Counted from the first letter of the stretch, positions 7,537 to 16,255 are shown. The stretch is DNA of 64,000 bases from Bacillota bacterium (GCA_017577485.1 PKRI01000002.1:1-64000), one strand, 5' to 3'. Numbers and translations: made by a program. Notes: a model not told the origin generated them from the letters alone.

Positions 7537-8615
7537 GGCCCGTCGCCCGCCTTCCCGCCGGGCACCGGCCAGGCGGCGCCGGCCCTGACCAGCCAGCGGG
7601 CCAGGTCCTGGGGGGGCGCCGCCAGTTCCGCCAGGCCGGCCTCCCAGACCGCCCTCGGCATCCCGAACACCACGCTGCTTTCCTCGTCCTGGACCGCCAC
7701 CCGGGCGCCCAACCGGTGGAGGCGCCGGGCGCCGGCCAGGCCGTCGACGCCCATGCCGGTGAGGATGATGACGGCGCAGCGGGCCGCCCAGTGCTCGGGG
7801 ACCGACTCCAGGGTCACGTCCACCGCCGGCCGCAGCCCATGGCGGGGCGGGCTGTCATCCAGCCGCACGGTTCCGTCGGGGGCCAGCACCAGGTGATGGC
7901 CGCCCGGCGCCACCAGCACGGTGGCGGGCTCCAGGCGGTCGCCGTCCCGGGCTTCCCGCACCGTCAGGGGCGTGGCGGCGTTGAGGTGCTCGGCCAGGCT
8001 GGCCGTGAAGGTCGGAGGCATGTGCTGGACCACCACCACGGCCCCCGGCCAGCCGGGCGGCATCGACCCCAGCAGGCTGTGAAGGGCGCCGGGCCCCCCG
8101 GTGGACGATCCCACCACGGCCAGACCGGCGGGCCTGGCCAGGGGTTGTGCCGCCGCCGGCGGCGCTTGCCGGTCCGGAGGCGGCGCGGCCGCCGGGGTCA
8201 GGCGGGGCCGGGCTGCGGCTGCGGCCCGCAGCTTGGCCAGCAGTTCCTCCTGCACCCGGTGGAGGTCGGGGGACCGGGGCCCCGAGGGCTTGCCCACCAC
8301 GTCCACGGCGCCCAGGGCCAGGGCCTGGACCGCCGTGCGGGTGCCCGACGCCGTCAGCGACGAAACCATGACCACCGGCGTCGGCCTGGTCCGCATGATC
8401 TCGGCCAGGGCGTCGAGGCCGTTCATGTCCGGCATTTCCACGTCCAGGGTGACCACGTCGGGTTGGAGGCGCGTCACCAGGCCGGCGGCCTCGCTGCCGC
8501 GCCCCGTGGCGCCGACCACGGTGAAGTCCGGGTCCGACGTGATCATGCGCGTCAGGACCGCCCGCACGAAGGCGGAATCATCGACGACCAGCACGCGGAT
8601 GGGGCGATGGCTCAC
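7533..8615 (-). CDS. cheB: CheB protein-glutamate methylesterase/deamidase
   Basis: A 360-residue response regulator-esterase. The N-terminal receiver has D12-D13 and phosphoacceptor D58 ('VVTLDVEMP'). A Pro/Ala-rich linker of about 45 residues follows. The C-terminal esterase domain carries the Ser-His-Asp elements 'SSTGGPGAL', 'VVQHMPP' and 'ILTGMGVDG'. It removes methyl groups from, or deamidates, receptor side chains when phosphorylated by CheA. The GTG start overlaps the cheD stop and the gene's stop overlaps the cheR start, both by four bases. Confidence 0.95.
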   Translation of the reverse strand: MSHRPIRVLVVDDSAFVRAVLTRMITSDPDFTVVGATGRGSEAAGLVTRLQPDVVTLDVEMPDMNGLDALAEIMRTRPTPVVMVSSLTASGTRTAVQALALGAVDVVGKPSGPRSPDLHRVQEELLAKLRAAAAARPRLTPAAAPPPDRQAPPAAAQPLARPAGLAVVGSSTGGPGALHSLLGSMPPGWPGAVVVVQHMPPTFTASLAEHLNAATPLTVREARDGDRLEPATVLVAPGGHHLVLAPDGTVRLDDSPPRHGLRPAVDVTLESVPEHWAARCAVIILTGMGVDGLAGARRLHRLGARVAVQDEESSVVFGMPRAVWEAGLAELAAPPQDLARWLVRAGAAWPVPGGKAGDGP

Positions 8616-9082
8616 AGGACCTGCTCCTTCCCACCCGCGGTCCGTACCACCAGCCCGCCGTCGGCGGGATGGAAGAAGACCGTGCGGCCGTACTTGCCGC
8701 CGGTGTCCTCCGCGGCCACCCGCATGCCGCGGCGGGCCAGTTCCCGGAATACCGCGTCGAGGTTGCGGCGGCCGATGTCCAGCATGGGCACGTGCTGCGT
8801 GGGCAGCACGCTGGCGCCGCCGGCCAGTTTGACCACCAGATCCCGGGGCGGCACCCGGCCCAGGGTCCTGACGGCCCAGTCCACCGCCGGGCCCGCGAAG
8901 CGAGCCGGGGGGTCGCCGGGCGCCGGCGTTCCCTCGGGCAGGACGATGTGGCACAGGACCCCCCGCCGCGTCTCCGGGTCCCACACGGCCAGGGCCACGC
9001 ACGAGCCCAGGCCGTAGATGGCCAGCACGTCCCCTGGGCCCCCGGCCGCCGCCTCGCCCATGGGTACCGCCACGACGGTCAC
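8612..9082 (-). CDS. cheD: CheD chemoreceptor glutamine deamidase
   Basis: A 156-residue protein with the CheD cysteine-hydrolase site: C28 in 'GLGSCVAL' and H45 in 'CHIVLPEG', matching the known Thermotoga Cys27/His44 spacing, plus the later 'DTGGKYGRTV' segment. CheD deamidates receptor glutamines and in Bacillus also binds CheC to stimulate its phosphatase activity. Here cheC is immediately upstream with a GTGA overlap, fitting a CheC-CheD complex. The GTG start at the overlap is the likely one; an in-frame ATG seven codons later is possible. Confidence 0.93.
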   Translation of the reverse strand: MTVVAVPMGEAAAGGPGDVLAIYGLGSCVALAVWDPETRRGVLCHIVLPEGTPAPGDPPARFAGPAVDWAVRTLGRVPPRDLVVKLAGGASVLPTQHVPMLDIGRRNLDAVFRELARRGMRVAAEDTGGKYGRTVFFHPADGGLVVRTAGGKEQVL

Positions 9083-9687
9083 CGCTCCCCGCCCGGGGCA
9101 GCCGCGCCCGGGAACTGGGTTGGGATGAGGGCCAGGGTCACCGGGACCGGCAGGCCCTCCACCGAGAACGAGGCTGCCACCATCACGATGCGCCGGGCGA
9201 ACTGGGCTCCGGCGGCCACCAGGCTGTTGAACAGGGCAGCGGCCGAGTCCACGGTGGAGGCCGGGGGAGTGGGCAGCACTTCCAGGCGCAGGTGATCCGC
9301 CATGCCGCCCAGGAAGCGGCCGGCCAGGATGTTGCCCAACTCCAGCAGCGCCGAGAGGTATGCTTCGTCCTGAAGCGGATCCGGCGGCGCCTCGGCGCGC
9401 CCGGTATCGCCCCACAACTGGCGCGCCAGGTCCGCAGCCGCGCCGGGTTCCATCATCACCAGGCAGTGGCCGGTCATGGCGCCGTCGAAGTACTGGTAAA
9501 GGGCCACAGCCATGCTCTCCCCCGACAGCCACGGCGCATCCACCTGGTTGAGTTCCGCTTCCGAAACGCTCAGCAGGGACGCCTCCACCCGGCGTCCCAG
9601 CAGGTCGGACAGGGCCGACTCCGCGGCGGCCAAACCGTGGACCACCGCCGACTCCAGGTCTCCAGCGCTTACCGGCAAAACCGTCAC
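9079..9687 (-). CDS. cheC: CheC-like CheY-phosphate phosphatase with a single active site
   Basis: A 202-residue CheC-family protein, first gene of the minus-strand che operon. Typical CheC has two ExxN phosphatase sites. Here only the second is recognisable, E116-L-G-N119 in 'LLELGNILAGR'. The N-terminal helix that should carry the first ('LESAVVHGLAAAESALSDLLGR') lacks the pattern. The N-terminal 'LGRRVEASLLSV' is otherwise CheC-like. The start is either the GTG given, which overlaps its own GGAG, or a TTG three codons later with eight-base spacing. Coupling to cheD supports the role. Confidence 0.85.
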   Translation of the reverse strand: MTVLPVSAGDLESAVVHGLAAAESALSDLLGRRVEASLLSVSEAELNQVDAPWLSGESMAVALYQYFDGAMTGHCLVMMEPGAAADLARQLWGDTGRAEAPPDPLQDEAYLSALLELGNILAGRFLGGMADHLRLEVLPTPPASTVDSAAALFNSLVAAGAQFARRIVMVAASFSVEGLPVPVTLALIPTQFPGAAAPGGER

Positions 9688-9757
9688 TCCAACGGCGCCC
9701 CGCCCCCTGGGGCGGACGCCGTGGAGCCAGGCAGGCAGGGTGATGGGCCTGTCCTGG

Positions 9758-9785
9758 TTATCGCGCGGGCGGGGCGCCCCGTTTA
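9758..9785 (-). promoter_or_regulatory. Candidate sigma-D/sigma-28-like promoter of the che operon
   Basis: Read on the minus strand, TAAA (9785-9782) is followed after 16 bases by CGCGATAA (9765-9758). This is close to the flagellar sigma-28 form TAAA-N15-GCCGATAA. It lies about 70 bases before the cheC start, in the gap between divergent cheC and ispG. The spacing is one base longer than ideal and one -10 position differs. The gap (187 bases) also holds a GC-rich hairpin in the cheC leader. Confidence 0.4.
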
Positions 9786-9874
9786 GCCCGGCGGCCGGTG
9801 CCGGCGGCCCCCACCGCGGCCAGCGGGGACGCCCGCTGGAATTCCGCTAGAATGGATGTCGGAGGCGGGATACG

Positions 9875-11137
9875 GTGGCTCAACACAACGACCTTCGCAT
9901 CGGCCCCCGGCCCCGGCGCCCGTCGGTGGCGGTGCGCGTGGGCGGCGTCGTCATCGGCGGCGGGCATCCGGTGGTGGTCCAGTCCATGACCAACACCGAC
10001 ACCGCCGACGTGGAAGCCACGGCCCGGCAGGTTCTGGCCCTGGCCGAGGCCGGCAGTGAAATCGTCCGCATGACCGTCAACACCGAGGAAGCGGCCCGCG
10101 CCGTGCCCGCCGTGGTGGAGAAGGTTCGCGCCGCCGGCTGCGACGTGCCGCTGGTGGGCGACTTCCACTTCAACGGTCACGTCCTGCTGAGCCGCTACCC
10201 TGAGTGCGCACGGGCCCTGGACAAGTACCGCATCAACCCGGGCACCGCCGGCACGCGGCAGCGGGACCGGAACTTCGCCCGCATCATCGAGGCGGCCCTG
10301 ACCCACGGCAAGCCGGTGCGCATCGGCGTCAACTGGGGTTCGCTGGACCAGCAGCTGCTGACGGAACTGATGGACGCCAACGCCCGCCGGCCTGAGCCCC
10401 GATCGGCCCGGGAAGTGATGCTGGAGGCCATGATCGAGAGCGCCCTGCGCTCCGCGGCCATGGCCGAGGAGCTGGGCCTGCCCCACGACCGCATCGTCCT
10501 GTCCTGCAAGGTCTCGGAGGTGCAGGACCTGATCACCGTCTACCGGGCCCTGGCCGCCCGCTGCGACTACCCGCTGCACCTGGGCCTGACCGAGGCCGGC
10601 ATGGGCATGAAGGGCATCGTGGCCAGCACCGCGGGCCTGGCGGTGCTGCTGCAGGAGGGCATCGGCGACACCATCCGGGTCTCGCTGACGCCCACGCCCG
10701 GCGGCGACCGGGCCGAGGAGGTGCGGGTGGCCCAGCAGATCCTGCAGTCCCTGGGGCTGCGGGCCTTCACGCCCCAGGTGACCTCGTGCCCCGGCTGCGG
10801 CCGCACCATGAGCACCTACTTCCAGGAACTGGCCCAGCAGGTGGCTGGGTACATCCGGCAGCGGCTGCCCGAATGGCGCCGGCTCTACCCGGGCGTGGAG
10901 GAACTGCGGGTGGCCGTCATGGGCTGCGTGGTCAACGGTCCCGGCGAGAGCCGCCACGCCCACATCGGCATTTCCCTGCCCGGAAAGTTCGAGGAGCCTG
11001 CGGCGCCGGTCTACGCCGACGGCGTGCAGATCGCCACGCTGCGCGGCGACCGCCTGGCCGAGGAGTTCATGGCCATCCTGGAGGATTACGTGGCCCGGCG
11101 CTACGGGAAGGTCCCGGCGGGGGCCGCGCGGGGCTGA
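9875..11137 (+). CDS. ispG: IspG, (E)-4-hydroxy-3-methylbut-2-enyl-diphosphate synthase
   Basis: A 420-residue enzyme of the MEP isoprenoid pathway that converts MEcPP to HMBPP with a [4Fe-4S] cluster. The N-terminal TIM barrel begins 'VRVGGVVIGGGHPVVVQSM' and contains 'INPGT'. The C-terminal domain carries the cluster ligands in 'SCPGCGR' and 'MGCVVNGPGE'. The length fits the longer two-domain bacterial form without the A* insertion. The GTG start is nine bases after GGAGG. A TAGAAT at 9848-9853 may be a -10 element but has no clear -35. The following genes are closely spaced and probably co-transcribed. Confidence 0.95.
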   Translation: MAQHNDLRIGPRPRRPSVAVRVGGVVIGGGHPVVVQSMTNTDTADVEATARQVLALAEAGSEIVRMTVNTEEAARAVPAVVEKVRAAGCDVPLVGDFHFNGHVLLSRYPECARALDKYRINPGTAGTRQRDRNFARIIEAALTHGKPVRIGVNWGSLDQQLLTELMDANARRPEPRSAREVMLEAMIESALRSAAMAEELGLPHDRIVLSCKVSEVQDLITVYRALAARCDYPLHLGLTEAGMGMKGIVASTAGLAVLLQEGIGDTIRVSLTPTPGGDRAEEVRVAQQILQSLGLRAFTPQVTSCPGCGRTMSTYFQELAQQVAGYIRQRLPEWRRLYPGVEELRVAVMGCVVNGPGESRHAHIGISLPGKFEEPAAPVYADGVQIATLRGDRLAEEFMAILEDYVARRYGKVPAGAARG

Positions 11138-11144
11138 TCCCGGG

Positions 11145-11801
11145 GTGGAGGGTGACCCGGCGCCGCGGGTGGTGCACGAGATCCCGCTGCCCGGCCGCCG
11201 GCTCCACATCGAGGCCTACGCCTCGACGGACGCCCTGCTGGAGCGGGCCGTGACCGCCGACGACATCCCCTTCTGGGCCGAACTCTGGCCGGCATCCCGG
11301 GCCCTGGCCGGGTGGCTCTGGCGGCAGGACCTGCGGCGGCTCAGGGTCCTGGAACTGGGCTGCGGCGTGGGCCTGGCGGGCATCGCCGCCGCCCTGCGGG
11401 GAGCCCGGGTCCTGCAGACCGACTACGTGCCCGAAGCCCTGGCCCTGGCCCGGGTCAACGCCCGGCGCAACGGCTGCCGTTCCATCACCCGGCGCCTGGC
11501 GGACTGGCGCCGCTTCCCGGACCTGGGCCGCTTCGACCTGATCCTGGGCGCCGACATCCTCTACGAGCCCCGCCTGCACGGCTGCCTGGCCGGAATCCTG
11601 GAACGGCACCTGGAGCCCACCGGCCGCGCCGTGCTGGCCGACCCGGGCCGCCTGGGCGCCGAGCGCTTCGTGGCGGCCATGGAGGCCCTGGGCTGGCGCT
11701 GGCGGCTGGAGGAATGGCCTGCCGGCGGCGGGAATCGAAGGGACGAGCCGGTGGTGGACATCCTGGTGCTGACGCCGCCCGGCGGGAGGGAAGCGGGTTG
11801 A
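11145..11801 (+). CDS. Class I SAM-dependent methyltransferase (protein lysine methyltransferase-like)
   Basis: A 218-residue Rossmann-fold methyltransferase. Motif I is 'VLELGCGVGLAGIAAA'. The preceding 'PFWAELWPASRALAGWLW' and the post-I 'TDYVPEALALARVNARRN' resemble the METTL20/nicotinamide-N-methylase-like group, some of which methylate lysines of ETF-beta or other proteins. 'LILGADILYE' corresponds to the family's acidic motif IV. The substrate cannot be told from sequence. It starts at GTG seven bases after the ispG stop and overlaps the next gene by four bases. Confidence 0.75.
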   Translation: MEGDPAPRVVHEIPLPGRRLHIEAYASTDALLERAVTADDIPFWAELWPASRALAGWLWRQDLRRLRVLELGCGVGLAGIAAALRGARVLQTDYVPEALALARVNARRNGCRSITRRLADWRRFPDLGRFDLILGADILYEPRLHGCLAGILERHLEPTGRAVLADPGRLGAERFVAAMEALGWRWRLEEWPAGGGNRRDEPVVDILVLTPPGGREAG

Positions 11802-12319
11802 GCGTCGATCCCGAAAGCCAGGGGCCGGTGGCCGGGGCCGAGCCGCCCGCGGTGGCACGGGTGCGCCGGGCGCTGCGGGAGGCGGGTCTCGACGACGGCA
11901 TCCGCCGCTACCCCCAGGGCACCCGCACCGCCGTGGAGGCGGCGCGGGCCGTCGGCTGCCCGGTGGGCGCCATCGTCAAGTCCCTGGTGTTCATGGCGGG
12001 CGGTGAGCCGCTGCTGCTGCTGGTTTCCGGCGACAACCTGGTGGACGTGGAGGCCCTGTCGGCCCACCTGGGCCTGCCGGTGCGGCGGGCGTCGGCCGAT
12101 GAAGTGCGCGAGGCCACCGGTTTCGCCATCGGCGGCGTGCCGCCGCTGGGCCACCGGCGGCCGCTGCCGGCGCTGGCCGACCCCGCGCTGATGCTCTACG
12201 ATGTGGTCTGGGCTGCGGCCGGGACGCCCGACGCCGTGTTTCCCGCGGACCCGGCCCGGCTGCTGGAGGCCTGCGGGGCCCGGCAGGCGCCGCCGGAAGT
12301 GTTCCGGAGGCAGGCCTGA
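11798..12319 (+). CDS. YbaK/EbsC-family aminoacyl-tRNA deacylase
   Basis: A 173-residue single-domain protein related to YbaK/ProX and the prolyl-tRNA synthetase insertion domain, which hydrolyse mischarged tRNAs such as Cys- or Ala-tRNA(Pro). Hallmarks are 'AIVKSLVF' with the conserved Lys, 'LVSGDNLVD', and 'GFAIGGVPPLGH'. The inferred start is TTG overlapping the preceding stop (TTGA), with GGGAGGG about ten bases upstream. The N-terminal ~20 residues are low complexity. The exact editing specificity is not visible. Confidence 0.85.
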   Translation: MSVDPESQGPVAGAEPPAVARVRRALREAGLDDGIRRYPQGTRTAVEAARAVGCPVGAIVKSLVFMAGGEPLLLLVSGDNLVDVEALSAHLGLPVRRASADEVREATGFAIGGVPPLGHRRPLPALADPALMLYDVVWAAAGTPDAVFPADPARLLEACGARQAPPEVFRRQA

Positions 12320-12367
12320 ACCGGGGCGCCGCCGGCCCAGGGAAAGCCCGGGGAAGGGATCCGTGAC

Positions 12368-12934
12368 ATGCACGAGCAGTGGCAGGCGCTGATCGAGCGG
12401 GTGCTGCTCACCCCCGAGCAAATCGCCCGCCGGGTGGCCGAGATGGGCCGGGAGATCACCCGCGTCTACGCCGGCAAGCGCATCGGCGACGAGTTGATCT
12501 GCGTGGGCATCCTCAAAGGTGCGGTGGTGTTCCTGGCCGACCTGGCCCGGGCCATCGAGGTGCCCGTCACCTTCGATTTCATGGCCACGTCCAGCTACGG
12601 GGCGTCCACGGAGCACTCGGGCGTGGTGCGCATTCTCAAGGACCTGGAGCACGACGTGGCGGGCCGCGACGTCCTGGTGGTGGAGGACATCATCGACAGC
12701 GGCCTGACGCTGCAGTACCTGCTGCAGCACCTGGAATCCCGCCGGCCGCGCAGCCTGCGGGTGGCCGCCCTGCTGGACAAGCCGGAGCGCCGGCGGGTGG
12801 AAGTGCCCATCGATTTCAAAGGTTTTGAGATTCCCGACGCCTTCGTGGTCGGATACGGCCTGGACTGGAACGAGCGCGGGCGCAACCTGCCCTTCGTGGC
12901 GGCGCTGCGCCCCGAGGCCTACGGGGGAGCGTGA
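12368..12934 (+). CDS. hpt: Hypoxanthine(-guanine) phosphoribosyltransferase
   Basis: A 188-residue purine salvage enzyme that joins hypoxanthine or guanine to PRPP to give IMP or GMP. The PRPP-binding loop 'VLVVEDIIDSGLTL' is intact. 'ILKGAVVFLADL' and 'DFMATSSYG' are typical of bacterial Hpt. The C terminus has 'DAFVVGYGLDWNERGRNL'. The ATG start is preceded by AAGGGA. The gene overlaps guaA as GTGA, so salvage and GMP synthesis are coupled. Confidence 0.95.
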   Translation: MHEQWQALIERVLLTPEQIARRVAEMGREITRVYAGKRIGDELICVGILKGAVVFLADLARAIEVPVTFDFMATSSYGASTEHSGVVRILKDLEHDVAGRDVLVVEDIIDSGLTLQYLLQHLESRRPRSLRVAALLDKPERRRVEVPIDFKGFEIPDAFVVGYGLDWNERGRNLPFVAALRPEAYGGA

Positions 12935-14481
12935 AGGAACTGGAATCCCCGCCTCGCCACGACGTCATCGCGGTGCTGGATTTCGGCGGCCAGTACGCCC
13001 ATCTCATCGCCCGGCGGGTCCGGGAGGCCCGGGTCTACTGCGAGGTGTTCCCGCCCGGCGTGCCCGCCGCCGAACTGGGCCGGCGCGGCGTCCGGGGCGT
13101 GATCTTGAGCGGTGGTCCCCGCAGCGTCTATGAGCCCGACGCCCCGCGGGTCGACCCGGGGCTGTTCGACCTGGGCGTGCCGGTCCTGGGCATCTGCTAC
13201 GGCATGCAGTTGATGGCGGCCCAACTGGGCGGTGTGGTGGAACCGGCCCGGCACCGCGAGTACGGCAGCGCCGAATTCGAGGTGCTCGAGGCCCTGCCGC
13301 CCTGGGACGGCCTGCCGCGGCGGTCCACCGTCTGGATGAGCCACGGCGACCTGGTCCGCTCGGCGCCGCCGGGCTTCACCGTCACCGGCCGCACCGCCAA
13401 CACCGAGGTCGCCGCCATGGCCGACCCGCAGCGCCGGCTGTACGGCGTCCAGTTCCATCCCGAGGTGGTCCACACCGTCCACGGCCGTGACCTGCTGCAG
13501 CGCTTCCTCTACGACGTCTGCGGCTGCCGCGGCGACTGGACCACCGGCTCCTTCATCGACGAGACCGTGGCGGCCATCCGGCGGCAGGTGGGCGACGGCC
13601 GGGCGGTGGCGGGGCTCAGCGGCGGCGTGGACTCGGCGGTGGCCGCCACCCTGGTGCACCGGGCCATCGGCGACCGCCTGACCTGCGTGTTCGTGGACCA
13701 CGGCCTGCTGCGGGCCGGCGAGGCCGAGCAGGTGCTGGAGGCCGTCCGGGACCTGGGCCTCAAGGTGGTGCACGTGGACGCCCGCGACCGGTTTCTCAGT
13801 CGCCTGGAGGGCGTGTCCGACCCCGAGGCCAAGCGCAAGATCATCGGCGAGGTCTTCGTGCGGGTGTTCGAGGAGGAGGCCCGGCGGCTGGGCCCGGTGG
13901 ACTTCCTGGTCCAGGGCACCGTGTACCCCGACGTCATCGAGAGCGGCACCGGCAGCGCCGCCGTCATCAAGAGCCACCACAACGTGGGCGGCCTGCCGGA
14001 GCGCATGCACTTGACACTGGTGGAGCCCCTGCGGCTGCTGTTCAAGGACGAGGTGCGGCGGGTGGGCCTGGAACTGGGCCTGCCCGAGGACCTGGTCTGG
14101 CGCCACCCGTTCCCCGGCCCGGGCCTGGCCATCCGGGTGCTGGGCCCCGTGGACGCCGAGCGCCTGGAGGCGGTGCGGCGGGCCGACGCGGTGGTGGTCG
14201 AGGAGATCCGCAGGGCGGGCCTCTACCGCAGCCTGTGGCAGTGTTTCGCCGTCCTCACCGATTCCCGCAGCGTGGGCGTCATGGGCGACCAGCGCACCTA
14301 CGGCTGGACCGTGGCCGTGCGGGCCGTCACCAGCGACGACGGCATGACCGCCGACTGGGCGCGCCTGCCCCACGACCTGCTGGAGCGCATCGCCCTGCGC
14401 ATCGTCAACGAGGTGCCGGCCGTGAACCGGGTGGTCTACGACATCACCTCCAAGCCGCCCGGCACCATCGAATGGGAGTGA
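12931..14481 (+). CDS. guaA: GMP synthase (glutamine-hydrolysing)
   Basis: A 516-residue enzyme converting XMP to GMP with glutamine and ATP. The class I glutamine amidotransferase domain begins 'VLDFGGQYAHLIARRV', has nucleophile C89 in 'GICYGMQ' and the His/Glu pair in 'FHPEV'. The ATP pyrophosphatase domain has the P-loop 'GLSGGVDSAVA'. The dimerisation domain ends with the family-typical 'PPGTIEWE'. The GTG start overlaps hpt by four bases. The histidine kinase gene begins four bases after the stop. Confidence 0.97.
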   Translation: MKELESPPRHDVIAVLDFGGQYAHLIARRVREARVYCEVFPPGVPAAELGRRGVRGVILSGGPRSVYEPDAPRVDPGLFDLGVPVLGICYGMQLMAAQLGGVVEPARHREYGSAEFEVLEALPPWDGLPRRSTVWMSHGDLVRSAPPGFTVTGRTANTEVAAMADPQRRLYGVQFHPEVVHTVHGRDLLQRFLYDVCGCRGDWTTGSFIDETVAAIRRQVGDGRAVAGLSGGVDSAVAATLVHRAIGDRLTCVFVDHGLLRAGEAEQVLEAVRDLGLKVVHVDARDRFLSRLEGVSDPEAKRKIIGEVFVRVFEEEARRLGPVDFLVQGTVYPDVIESGTGSAAVIKSHHNVGGLPERMHLTLVEPLRLLFKDEVRRVGLELGLPEDLVWRHPFPGPGLAIRVLGPVDAERLEAVRRADAVVVEEIRRAGLYRSLWQCFAVLTDSRSVGVMGDQRTYGWTVAVRAVTSDDGMTADWARLPHDLLERIALRIVNEVPAVNRVVYDITSKPPGTIEWE

Positions 14482-14485
14482 GCCG

Positions 14486-15571
14486 GTGGAGCAGCGGGGG
14501 TTCCTGGGCTGGGTCCTGCGCCTCAACCAGACCCTGCCGATGTTTCACAAGGTGGTCATCGCCAACGCGGCGCTGATCGCCGCCGGAGCCCTGGCGTCCA
14601 CGTGGGCCCTTTCTCATTTCCACGGGCCGCTGCCGTCGGGCTTTACTCCCGCCACCGCCGTGCTGGCGGCGGCCATCGGCGCCAGCATCCTGGTAAACTA
14701 CCTGCTGACGCGGCTGGCCTTCCACCCGCTGTTCAACCTGCGGGACACCATGGAGGCCGTGCGGCAGGGCCAACTGTCGGCCCGGGCGGTGGAGAACGTG
14801 CCCGATCCCGACGTGGCCCAGCTGGCCGCCACCTTCAACATGATGCTGGACGAACTGGCCCGCCACCGCCGCTCCGTGGCGTCGGTGGTGCTGCGGGCGC
14901 TGGAAGAGGAACGGAAGCGGATCGCCCGGGAACTGCACGACGAGACCAGCCAGGCGCTGGCCAACCTGGTGATCCGCCTGGAGATGCTGATGGAGTCGGT
15001 GGATCAGGCCGACACCCGCGACGGCGCCCAGCGGCTGCGGCAGGACCTGGCCCGGCTGCGGGACATGGCCACGGCAGCCCTGGCCGAAACCCGGCGGCTG
15101 ACCTTCGACCTGCGGCCCACGATCCTGGACGACCTGGGCCTGGTGCCGGCCATCCGCTGGCTGCTCAAGAACAAACTGGAGCCCTTCGGGATCGACGCCG
15201 AACTGGAGGTTTCCGGTTTCGAGGGCCGCCTGTCGGACGAGGTGGAGACTACGCTGTTCCGCGTGGTGCAGGAAGCGCTGAACAACGTGGTTCGCCACGC
15301 AGGCGCCGCCCGGGTGCGGGTGGTGCTGACCGAGGGGCGGGAGGGTCTCGAGGCCCTTGTCGAAGATAACGGGCGGGGCTTCGACGTGCGTTCGGTCAAG
15401 CCCAACGACCCCCAGGGCCGCGGCCTGGGCCTGTTCGGGATGCGGGAGCGCGTGGAGCTGGTGGGGGGCACCCTGGAAGTGGACTCGGCGCCGGGTCGGG
15501 GCACCCGGATTCGGGCACGGATCCCGCCGGCCCGGGACACGGCCGGCCCTGCCGCAGACGATCAGAGGTGA
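14486..15571 (+). CDS. Membrane sensor histidine kinase (HAMP-HisKA_3-HATPase)
   Basis: A 361-residue kinase of the NarX/DegS/LiaS class. TM1 (about 23-45) and TM2 (about 53-74) are separated by only ~8 residues, so there is almost no extracellular sensor and the stimulus may be membrane-borne. A HAMP domain covers about 75-128. The HisKA_3 motif 'RELHDETSQALANL' has phosphoacceptor H151. 'LRPTILDDLGL', 'VQEALNNVVRHA', 'VEDNGRGFD' and 'GLGLFGMRERV' complete the dimerisation and ATPase parts. It is co-translated with the response regulator that follows. The stimulus is unknown. Confidence 0.9.
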   Translation: MEQRGFLGWVLRLNQTLPMFHKVVIANAALIAAGALASTWALSHFHGPLPSGFTPATAVLAAAIGASILVNYLLTRLAFHPLFNLRDTMEAVRQGQLSARAVENVPDPDVAQLAATFNMMLDELARHRRSVASVVLRALEEERKRIARELHDETSQALANLVIRLEMLMESVDQADTRDGAQRLRQDLARLRDMATAALAETRRLTFDLRPTILDDLGLVPAIRWLLKNKLEPFGIDAELEVSGFEGRLSDEVETTLFRVVQEALNNVVRHAGAARVRVVLTEGREGLEALVEDNGRGFDVRSVKPNDPQGRGLGLFGMRERVELVGGTLEVDSAPGRGTRIRARIPPARDTAGPAADDQR

Positions 15572-15576
15572 GCCGC

Positions 15577-16239
15577 GTGTCGGAGCAGTTGGAAGGCCGC
15601 CGCATTCGCGTGCTGATCGCCGACGACCACACCATCCTCCGGGAAGGCATCCGCTCGCTGCTGGAGCGGGAGCCCGACATCGAGGTGGTGGGGGAAGCCC
15701 AGGACGGGCGCGAGGCCGTGGAGAAGACCCGGGAACTCAAGCCCGACGTGGTGCTGCTGGACATCGGCATGCCGCGGATGAACGGCATCGAGGCCACCCG
15801 CATGATCAAGCGGGAGCATCCCGAGATCCGCGTGCTGATCCTCAGCATGCACGAAGACGAGGAGTACGTGCGGCCGCTGATGGAGGCCGGCGCCTCCGGC
15901 TACGTGCTCAAGCGGTCCGCCACCACCGAACTGGTGTCGGCGCTGCGGGCCGCCTACCAGGGCCACACGGTGCTGGCCCCCCAGCTGGCCCGGGCCGCCT
16001 TCAGCGGGCCGGCGTCCTCTCCGGGCGACCGCTTCGACGGCCTCACCGAGCGTGAGATCGAGGTGCTGAAGCTCATCGCCGAGGGCCTCACCAACCAGCA
16101 GATCGCCGAGCGGCTGATGATCAGCATCAAGACCGTCCAGGCCCACCGCGCCAACATCATGGAGAAGCTGGACCTCCACGACGCGGTGGAACTGACCAAG
16201 TACGCCATCCGCAAGCGCCTGATCAACCTGGACGGCTGA
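15577..16239 (+). CDS. NarL/DegU-family response regulator
   Basis: A 220-residue DNA-binding response regulator, partner of the kinase just upstream. The receiver has 'IADDHTILREG', phosphoacceptor D62 ('VVLLDIGMP') and 'VLKR' near its end. The C-terminal LuxR-type helix-turn-helix reads 'LTEREIEVLKLIAEGLTNQQIAERL' and 'ISIKTVQAHRANIMEKL'. A GTG at 15568 overlaps the kinase stop, but the GTG used here is eight bases after AGAGG. No target operator could be identified. Confidence 0.92.
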   Translation: MSEQLEGRRIRVLIADDHTILREGIRSLLEREPDIEVVGEAQDGREAVEKTRELKPDVVLLDIGMPRMNGIEATRMIKREHPEIRVLILSMHEDEEYVRPLMEAGASGYVLKRSATTELVSALRAAYQGHTVLAPQLARAAFSGPASSPGDRFDGLTEREIEVLKLIAEGLTNQQIAERLMISIKTVQAHRANIMEKLDLHDAVELTKYAIRKRLINLDG

Positions 16240-16255
16240 CCGCCCCGACGTCCGA

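Noticed and set aside
9848..9853. TAGAAT as an ispG promoter
   Set aside because: The -35 region at the right spacing is GGGGAC-like and unconvincing.
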